Shown one piece after another: positions 11,101 to 16,300 of a DNA stretch of 29,942 nt. Origin of the DNA: a virus. The stretch is from positions 1 to 29,942 of IMG/VR virus record IMGVR_UViG_3300042691_006267; one strand, 5' to 3'. Below the pieces are notes generated by a model. That model made no database searches. It was not told the origin of the DNA and saw only the letters and a program-made list of their open reading frames with translations. Numbering within the stretch: the stretch's first letter is position 1; each line of letters opens with the position of its first letter. Position numbers and translations under genes: made by a program.

Positions 11101-13797
11101 AATGCTGCTGGACAATTAGTAGGAATGGGTTCTCAATTTGTAAATCCTTCACAAGGTATGCCAAGTACAACACCATCAGTAGATTCAAGTATAAATAATT
11201 TTCAAAGTCCAGTAATGTATCCTGATCAAATGTTAAATCAAGGATTATCATTTGCAGCTACTGGTGGTCCTTTAAACAATAAAGAATATTTAGTAAATTC
11301 GCAAATAGATTCTATGAGAAATAGATATAAAACTTACAAAACCAAATACAGACAAGGTGGTTCAATGAACCAATCTAATGTAGACTTTATTTCAGATAAA
11401 GCAGGATTACATCGAGAAAATGTTTACGAGGGAGTTCATCTTACTAAAGGAAAAGGTGCATATGCTAATGGTGGTGCAGCTTTAGTTGAAGCAGGTGAAG
11501 GTGTTATTCGTGATAAACAGGGTAATCCTTCATTTATTCTTCCTGATCAAGGAAATGGTGAACCTGTATATATGTTACAACCAAATGCTAGTTATACAGA
11601 TTTTGAAAGAGATAAAGATGGTAATTACATTGAATTACCTATTACTGTAGCAGATTGGAGAAAAAAAGAAGAAAAAAGAGGTAGTAACTTTAGAGATCCA
11701 GAAAATGATTATATTTCAAATCCTAGAAAAGATAACGCTAATCAACTAGCTATGGCTGCTACAGAAATTCAAAAACAATTAAAAGCACAAAGAGATATGA
11801 ACAATGAAATGATGGTTGAAGGTGCTTTACAAATTGCTGCAGCTGGTGGTAAGTTAAATAAAGATCTTGAAAAGATTTTAAGTAATGATATCCAAAGATA
11901 TGTTGAAGCAGATAATTATTATGCTTATGGTGGATATCTTCCTAAAGATAAAGGGTTTAATATGCCTAATTCCTATGCTAAAGGTGGTAGTATTCATATT
12001 AAGAAATCTAAAAGAGGTACATTTACTGCTGCAGCTAAAAAGAGAGGTAAGTCTGTACAAGAGTTTGCAAGACAAGTATTAGCTAATAAAGAAAACTATT
12101 CTTCAGCAATGGTTAAGAAAGCTAACTTTGCTAGAAATGCTGCTGGTTGGAAACATGCACATGGTGGTCCAATGGTATCTAATGTTGCACAACCATTTCA
12201 AGTAGCTGCACAAAATAGAGGTGGTATGATGATGGCTAATGGTGGTATGATGCAACAATCTAGTCAGCAAGACCAAATGATGCAAATGGTGCAACAAGTT
12301 CAAGAGATGTTAATGCAAGGTGCTAATCCTCAAGAACTTTTAAAACAACTTATGAAATCAGGATTACCACAAGATCAAGCACAGCAACTTGTTCAAGCTG
12401 CAATGCAAGACTTAGAATCACAACAGCAGTCACAACAAACACAAATGGCTATGGGTGGTAAAATGTATGCTAATGGTGGTCCTCCATATGATTTACCAGG
12501 AATGTTTGATATGACTGCAAATCCTGGTACAAGAACTATTGAATCTACTGGAGAAACTTGGGAAGATCCTGGAACAATGTATGAGTATGATGCTATAAAT
12601 AATTATTTAACTAATTTAGATACACCTAATGTAATAGATGCTCAAGGTAATGCAACTAGTATTTTAGATAGACAAAAAAATATAAATACTACTACACCTA
12701 ATCCAATAAATAATTTTTTAAATACAGCTAGAAATTATTTAAAACAAAGAGGATTTAGAGTTGGTAATAAAAGTATGAATAGTATGACTCAGGTTCAACA
12801 ACCTAATATAAATCCTACTAATCAACCTAGTCCATTTTTACCAGAATCTTTAAGACCAGTAGAACAAATACCTGGACCATATACTCCTCCAACATATGGA
12901 CCTATGACTGAAGAAGAAGCTGCGCTGCAATTAAGGAAAATTGTACCACTAGAAACTATGCCTATTAATAGTATATTTCCAGAAAAAATAACAACACCTA
13001 TTAGCCCTTTACCTCCTTTATCAGAAGATGCTACTTATTTAAGTCCTTATGAAAGATATTTAGTAAACAATTATCCTAAAGGTTTGAATAATTTACAATA
13101 TGATGATTCTGGTGAATATACTGGATTTATAAATTCAAATAATAGTAAAAATTCTGCATCACCTAATTCAACAACACCTTGGTATAAAGAACCTTTTTAT
13201 TCTAAAGCAGCTAGATATTCACCATTATTTGCAAGTGCTGCAGGAGTTATTACTGGATTACAAAATAAGAAAAGATCTTTAACTCCTGAAGATATATCAC
13301 CTTCTAAAATTAATTTAGAAAGATCTAGAATAACTACTGCAGAAGAAGGTAGAAGAGGATTAGATACTGCATTAAGAACTGTTAGAGGTGGTGCTAGTAG
13401 TAGTGGACAATTAAATGCTGCTGCAAGAGATTTGGTTTTAACAGGTAATAAAAATATAGCAGCTAACATTAATAAACTTTATGAGACAGAAGAAAATACT
13501 AATGCTATGAATTTGTACAACAGTAATTTAGCTAATCAACAATATCGTAATCAATTTAAAATAACTAATGAAGAGATGTTCCAAAATGCACAAAAACAAG
13601 CATTAAGAGCAGCACAAGAAGGTACACAAAATCTACAAGGTGCAGCTCAAGATGAAAGAGCACAATACTTGCAAGAATGGATAGCTCAAAATAGATTGAA
13701 TACAAGAAGTTATAAAACAAATATTAATGGTCAAGATGTATATATTAACCCTGATGGTAAAGTATATGACATAAATGGAAATCCAATTACAGTTTAA
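5167..13797 (+). CDS. Giant modular virion cargo-like protein with two zincin modules and Gly-Gly motifs
   Basis: A 2876-residue multidomain protein, probably packaged in the capsid or tail. Visible in order: a short tandem repeat (residues 93-126); a first zincin, HELSH at 546-550 with a downstream PTETEARKM (E595/E597); a disordered Pro-rich part (~760-880); a second zincin, HEGGH at 1558-1562 with PTEQHARIM (E1623); a Gly/Ala-rich hydrophobic region (~1850-2010); a basic domain with RGTFTAAAKKRG (~2280-2335); a Gln/Met-rich helical stretch (~2360-2430); and a conserved-looking helical C-terminus (~2690-2876) that resembles cargo proteins of crAss-like phages. About 17 motifs such as YAxGG, ANGGP and YAGGP separate the modules. 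The two peptidase modules look paralogous. Cleaving host envelope proteins, or processing this chain at Gly-Gly, are both possible. The start is 2 bases after the previous stop. Cargo role is moderately sure, peptidase activity inferred from motifs. Confidence 0.7.
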   Translation: MAEKNSLWKNIRKKAEQNRRTGNKPKEPTKEMLDQERKIKAKQYYNGGPTGNDEDDKIIDPADYLISKVIMNRSKDQNLDQTTPINNNEDGAPYRPLSIPMEGYELPEREDYTPYKPLSIPMIGYEPDPSFYNTPSKTETTKASNKTKNKKPVNKPNNVKSNTGNSEISPYTRFLLDNYKYKNQNSQYTQPRYITERDASSTPLSPAISTSGKESTPSSYDTQAIQIALDLGQMVPNPYVSGAAYIASLPFTTMDVFDSLDKNDYKQAGIDALGYIPTFRVYRRGLKGNKYLDETSKLAKQYKKINNIVNTVNLSNDASKKANGGPVGDDDKNKLLKGENDTLLAPTLNTQVVEEQAPQWMKDKESLNPDEINFWESFNPKKWGLNDYSNYSSFNSAFRNAREAGEKEFVWNRNRYTTDLVPEEISNNYWDSKNWLENYYKNENFFPVDTSISALMDFSEKQFGNQFKYNNYNELSQEEKLNFENAQRQKYIDALNDPNYYFSITTQPNVDEGILASHFSDEDRKWIHVSNKGGNNPANDYTTFIHELSHKGDSKSRLEYYNQSNRIPKVDIDVLNKFGTRLSQKRFEYVNRPTETEARKMSTLYFMNKNLKKDISSGKIKNKDLTELYNIFNSEGGHGKSKSIPDDVQDLLELYKYQWNDLLKYLNNDFSYAQGGYVDGDDDKKKKTRVYTDPREFRIAQQNYNDSLAVANHSQILIDAYNRARGTNTGLSRTEYRRVNSDNPYPADAISRLNRPKPISKYNINITNSKRPDLDGIHIFKEPEVIPVFRKPEIELIPSKPYKGESTEPTIIPTPPNVDFGKPNLDNFFEGTYEKYRKSPYEDPMYRVWISGQQQQIVPESEFKKLSDQYLLKDLDAPDPGGNLYDKPKATGGYMYDGGGDVKVGDDGTPLAPTLKELEVIDEATGWARIWQDEYNKRLGAQKTFQESWYPGQEYDPTNIERRASIAADDAAAKYILDNHASRNDFANRQEYLKSFNPYEREVIARSNYAGNLDPDMGSRFRKGLGLLMGTRSALTNPDPDLSAEDYADTNFLSNIGDIFSPATYFLNLGKGAATGTFASALRGKPSNPWVDATDMPLGDEEDVWKYNVEGDIIMDPLNFAGTGIGSSLYDDLGKVGKFTAKSFNKIATGNSRLTDLGFPAWKVEKPSTGSIYSGLSRPYIARNVTDREAELLSKFGKGMRLSPEEWKEMEALVKSGATDFSKENIPISRIIGYYNRGNAENQIIENLKTGEVFTTPTTENIRTWSAGVPDVSGSEYLKGKTRLIIPSRYTKDLGSHFSAMPYDDLRIGFIHENPTTGMRPHFNFNAAKENELMGNIPEGFKVIGRSKEDGLNNLIIKPIKSKQTSSLIKNEDNLKYSTILNEINEIKSELSNAFKGSKSFFNEIKGELLQGKANKETIKKANEWLKNWIEHPATQKKIDTDIDNKIDYVTQFYKDPFLNEELEVLNLIKEQSKNFKPNSKEYSLLKQLDDNLQQYLIIKSRKSIHQNNLGVSYQHKYHPIHRQNIEKGIQEPYDRYGSFISRRTRMPQSKRMNVTIHEGGHDWVSEEAFKKSGMRNIALKNMNPDIKKDFLEWEYYNNMGIDPVKKMGKERAYQAYLADPTEQHARIMELRYQLDITPDYIMDEKKAKSVIDWIESGYSTVDSKFLNVIDRDPKKLAELFNKFWMAPPAIIGTGVVGAGVMQDSQPEQQSQGGYINPYMYYAGGPIDLEGNDKIYSTTQQNSSQSSINGRVKNYYNNFLNASTNINSNGNITNQYSRQTTDPNSTPVINYFNDSDLGSQLKIAGPNNNHAFIKPDPIMNNFLNNRTQYLSGAMSDLNYAEGGVLKDIGKLFINNIVSPFEHISGNNFYNPEYENKGFANTAAVMEGFAGLGTDIAGSIFLGPAYGMGKGAIQGVTKNLGHSQEYQRGADKWANKTGQIASSAGNLTSGIISGNPQQIIGGAGQVLGTLGSEFGSKKLNAAGQLVGMGSQFVNPSQGMPSTTPSVDSSINNFQSPVMYPDQMLNQGLSFAATGGPLNNKEYLVNSQIDSMRNRYKTYKTKYRQGGSMNQSNVDFISDKAGLHRENVYEGVHLTKGKGAYANGGAALVEAGEGVIRDKQGNPSFILPDQGNGEPVYMLQPNASYTDFERDKDGNYIELPITVADWRKKEEKRGSNFRDPENDYISNPRKDNANQLAMAATEIQKQLKAQRDMNNEMMVEGALQIAAAGGKLNKDLEKILSNDIQRYVEADNYYAYGGYLPKDKGFNMPNSYAKGGSIHIKKSKRGTFTAAAKKRGKSVQEFARQVLANKENYSSAMVKKANFARNAAGWKHAHGGPMVSNVAQPFQVAAQNRGGMMMANGGMMQQSSQQDQMMQMVQQVQEMLMQGANPQELLKQLMKSGLPQDQAQQLVQAAMQDLESQQQSQQTQMAMGGKMYANGGPPYDLPGMFDMTANPGTRTIESTGETWEDPGTMYEYDAINNYLTNLDTPNVIDAQGNATSILDRQKNINTTTPNPINNFLNTARNYLKQRGFRVGNKSMNSMTQVQQPNINPTNQPSPFLPESLRPVEQIPGPYTPPTYGPMTEEEAALQLRKIVPLETMPINSIFPEKITTPISPLPPLSEDATYLSPYERYLVNNYPKGLNNLQYDDSGEYTGFINSNNSKNSASPNSTTPWYKEPFYSKAARYSPLFASAAGVITGLQNKKRSLTPEDISPSKINLERSRITTAEEGRRGLDTALRTVRGGASSSGQLNAAARDLVLTGNKNIAANINKLYETEENTNAMNLYNSNLANQQYRNQFKITNEEMFQNAQKQALRAAQEGTQNLQGAAQDERAQYLQEWIAQNRLNTRSYKTNINGQDVYINPDGKVYDINGNPITV
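5302..12483 (+). repeat. Dispersed Gly-Gly peptide motifs (YAxGG / ANGG / YAGGP) in the cargo protein
   Basis: Short motifs ending in Gly-Gly are scattered through the 2876-residue protein. Those seen have their glycines at residues 47-48 (NGGP), 324-325 (ANGGP), 675-676 (YAQGGY), 892-893 (ATGGY), 1713-1714 (QGGY), 1724-1725 (YAGGP), 1842-1843 (YAEGG), 2033-2034 (ATGGP), 2064-2065 (RQGGS), 2102-2103 (YANGG), 2227-2228 (AAGGK), 2255-2256 (YAYGGY), 2273-2274 (YAKGGS), 2333-2334 (HAHGGP), 2352-2353 (NRGGM), 2359-2360 (MANGGM), 2430-2431 (MAMGGK) and 2437-2438 (YANGGP). They sit mostly between recognisable modules and become dense after 2030. Their function is unknown to me; processing sites or short interaction motifs are the two simplest readings. 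Confidence 0.7.
5443..5544 (+). repeat. Two-copy 63-bp tandem repeat in the cargo gene
   Basis: The protein motif PY[R/K]PLSIPM[E/I]GYE occurs at residues 93-105 and again at 114-126 with a period of 21 residues. The DNA copies start at 5443 and 5506 and differ at several third positions (AGC/AGT, CCA/CCC), so the duplication is not recent or is under protein-level selection. It lies in a Pro/Lys/Asn-rich, probably disordered N-terminal segment. Confidence 0.75.
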
Positions 13798-13809
13798 AAT
13801 AAGATTAAA

Positions 13810-16293
13810 ATGAATTTATTTGAATACACCCCACAACCTTATAAAAGTACTAGAGTAGATTTACCTTTAGACTTTATTTATAAACAGCTTGAAACTAAAC
13901 AAAAAGAGTTTGATGCACAAGCTGCAGCTGTTGACAAAGCAACTGAAAACTTTATGAAACTTGATTATGGCATGTTAACAGAAGATGCATATAAGAGAGT
14001 TATGGAAAGTTATTTACCTAGACTTGAAAGTATTAGAGATAATTTATTTGCTACAGGTAATGTTGCAATGGCTGCACCAGATCTTGCTAAGTTTACAACA
14101 GATCTTGCAGGAGATCCTGAAGTTAAAAACATGTTAAAAGATGCTCAGCTAACTGAAACATATAGACAAGCTGTTCAACAAGGATTGTATACAGATAAAG
14201 ATCTTCCAGGATTATTTGTTGCCCCAGGTAAATTAAGAGATCAACTTGGAGTAGGTCAAAAAACTTCACCAATTTACTATTCACCAATGGAATTTGTTGA
14301 TCCTTTAACAGAATTAGGTGCTGAAGCTGATAAGTATGTTAAAGAAATAGAAAGAGATAACCCTGCTGTATTTAGACAAACTAAAGATGGTAGAACTATA
14401 ACTACTCAAGAAGGATATAAACAAAGAAAGTATGAAAAGCTTAGAGAATATCTAGATGCTAGACATGATAGTTGGAGATTAGATCCTAAAAATCAAGGTT
14501 ATTTTTATAGGTCTACTGGATCTAAACCAGAAACTTATACTAAAGAGAAGTGGATTTCTGAAGTAAGTGATCCATTGTCTAAAGCATTAGCTTATGAAAA
14601 CAGAAGTATAGAAACACAAATATCTGGAACACCAAATGTACCAGGTTTAAATAAACCAAGTGGTGATGGAACTACTGATAAAAAAGATTCTAAAGTTACA
14701 GGACATCCTACAAGGTTTACTTTTTCAGCATCAACTCCAGGATTCCCATCTTATAAGAAAGATGATTATGTTACAAATGTTGATGATTTCCAAAGAGATA
14801 TTGATGAATCACTTGCTGATATGAGATCAGCACAAGAAGCTATTTCAAAACTATCAGGTGGAACTTTAGCTAAAGGAGATCCTTATTATGAAAATTATAG
14901 AAATGAAACAAGAGAGTGGATATTTAACAATTATCAAGTTGTAGATGGAAGATGGGAACTTAAACCAGGTTCAAGTGCTCCTGCAATAACTCCTGATATA
15001 TCAAAAACATTATCACAATTCCAAGATGCTACAATATCATATAATAATAGAACACAAACATTAAAGGATATAAAAGAAAATGCTGGTGTTAAAAATTGGG
15101 ATATGAATGCAATAAGAGAAGCAGAATCAAGTTTAATGTTAGGTACTAATGTTCCTAGTGGATTAGATGCACCTGATGAAGAATTTAAAAGATATAGAAC
15201 ATTCTCTGATCGTGCTATAATTGACTATCTTTCAAATAAAGGAATGGACCCTAGGTCTAGTGAGTTTAGAAGAGAAAGAGAAAGATTACAATCTTTATCT
15301 CCAAGTAGTTTATATAGTTTAATTTCATCTGGAAAAGTTATTGATACTCCAGGTATATCTACTTTCTTAAATGCATTCAAAGATCCTCAAAATCTTACAT
15401 TTAAAGAAATTAATAAATTCTTATCTGAAGGTAAATCTAAATTATTAGAAGGTACTAATGAAGGTAAAGTATATGCTGCATTTGATAATATAGCTAAGAA
15501 AATATCTCAAATAAGTATATCACAATTACCTGATAGTCCACAAACTAATAATTTAGAAAGTGGATTAATTAGTTTAATTCAAAGTGCAGGTATACCTGCT
15601 GTTGATATAAGTAATGATACAAAATTAGATAAAGATGATCTTGATGAAAACTTTACAAAGTTTATTCCTATAAATAAAGATGGAACTATTGATCTTAGCC
15701 AAGTTCAAACTTCAATAGGATATTCACCAAAATATGGTGTTATTGGACTTATAAGTTTTGGAGGTAAACATTATCAAGTAGATTTGGCAAATTCAAATAT
15801 TGATCAATTATTTACAGATGAATATCCTGAATATGCTGCAGAATTAAGAATGTATGATCAAGTTAGTAAATCTCTTAAGAGAACAGGTATGAGAGAAGGT
15901 ACTTTTAATATAGGAAATCTTTCATTTAAGTTTAATTTGAAAAGCAAAAATCTTTCATCAGCTAATCCAGAATATTCATATGAAGAAATATTTGATGGAA
16001 CAAATACTCAACAACATTCAAACTTGGGTACTATATTTGAAAAAGCTCTTTCAATTGCTAATCAAAGAGAAAGTCTTTATGATAGATTGGAAGAAGATAT
16101 AAATAGACAATACCTAGAAGAGTTTAATGCATTAGATATGATGGATGTAGAAGGTGCAAAAAGACTAAAACAAAAAAGAGATGAAAGACTTGAAAATCTT
16201 AGACGAGCTAAAACTCAAGGTACAACTGTAGGAGATGAATCCTCGGGAAAGTCGGGGGAGTGGAGAACAAGCCCCAAAACTCCACTCAAGTAA
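13810..16293 (+). CDS. Helical virion/cargo protein, upstream partner of a probable -1 frameshift fusion
   Basis: An 827-residue hydrophilic protein. The N-terminus (LPLDFIYKQLETKQKEFD, residues ~18-35, continuing helical to ~130) matches my memory of conserved internal virion proteins in crAss-like phages and related prophages. The centre is mixed helix and loop; residues ~755-805 are a charged coiled-coil-like helix (DRLEEDINRQYLEEF, then KRLKQKRDERLENLRRAK). No catalytic motif is apparent. The zero-frame C-terminus, after Lys814, is only 13 residues (SGEWRTSPKTPLK). The end of the gene overlaps the M23 frame and carries a slippery heptamer at 16245-16251. A -1 shift there would replace those 13 residues by 713 residues including an M23 peptidase, giving about 1527 residues. 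The gene starts 12 bases after the cargo gene, in the same frame. Virion role is likely; exact role unknown. Confidence 0.68.
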   Translation: MNLFEYTPQPYKSTRVDLPLDFIYKQLETKQKEFDAQAAAVDKATENFMKLDYGMLTEDAYKRVMESYLPRLESIRDNLFATGNVAMAAPDLAKFTTDLAGDPEVKNMLKDAQLTETYRQAVQQGLYTDKDLPGLFVAPGKLRDQLGVGQKTSPIYYSPMEFVDPLTELGAEADKYVKEIERDNPAVFRQTKDGRTITTQEGYKQRKYEKLREYLDARHDSWRLDPKNQGYFYRSTGSKPETYTKEKWISEVSDPLSKALAYENRSIETQISGTPNVPGLNKPSGDGTTDKKDSKVTGHPTRFTFSASTPGFPSYKKDDYVTNVDDFQRDIDESLADMRSAQEAISKLSGGTLAKGDPYYENYRNETREWIFNNYQVVDGRWELKPGSSAPAITPDISKTLSQFQDATISYNNRTQTLKDIKENAGVKNWDMNAIREAESSLMLGTNVPSGLDAPDEEFKRYRTFSDRAIIDYLSNKGMDPRSSEFRRERERLQSLSPSSLYSLISSGKVIDTPGISTFLNAFKDPQNLTFKEINKFLSEGKSKLLEGTNEGKVYAAFDNIAKKISQISISQLPDSPQTNNLESGLISLIQSAGIPAVDISNDTKLDKDDLDENFTKFIPINKDGTIDLSQVQTSIGYSPKYGVIGLISFGGKHYQVDLANSNIDQLFTDEYPEYAAELRMYDQVSKSLKRTGMREGTFNIGNLSFKFNLKSKNLSSANPEYSYEEIFDGTNTQQHSNLGTIFEKALSIANQRESLYDRLEEDINRQYLEEFNALDMMDVEGAKRLKQKRDERLENLRRAKTQGTTVGDESSGKSGEWRTSPKTPLK

Positions 16294-16300
16294 CAGGGGG
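16245..16300 (+). promoter_or_regulatory. Probable programmed -1 ribosomal frameshift signal
   Basis: The heptamer GGGAAAG at 16245-16251 lies in the zero frame as G GGA AAG, the canonical X XXY YYZ form and the same heptamer as the lambda G/GT tail-chaperone frameshift. After a 6-nt spacer comes a perfect 8-bp inverted repeat, GAGTGGAG (16258-16265) with CTCCACTC (16280-16287), with a 14-nt loop. The loop contains CCCC (16272-16275), which can pair with GGGG in the G run at 16296-16300 to form an H-type pseudoknot. The -1 frame is open only from 16239 (TGA at 16236-16238) and the zero frame stops at 16291-16293, so the heptamer is inside the short overlap. The surrounding 60 bases are about 58% G+C in otherwise very AT-rich DNA. 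All elements are seen directly; function is inferred. Confidence 0.85.

Noticed and set aside
11885-12082. A + strand 65-codon frame inside the cargo gene.
   Set aside because: It overlaps the GTFTAAAKKRG domain in another frame, has Lys/Leu/Ile-biased composition and no sign of a start; it is a shadow.
13795-13812. Possible readthrough fusion of the 2876- and 827-residue genes, which are in the same frame and separated by a single TAA and four sense codons.
   Set aside because: TAA is the strongest stop, no readthrough-promoting context or structure is visible, and the downstream gene has its own ATG with a family-typical N-terminus.
16280-16300. Reading the GC-rich stem at 16258-16287 as a transcription terminator.
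   Set aside because: It has no following T run, lies within coding sequence of both frames, and would cut off the M23 gene; the frameshift interpretation fits position and spacing better.
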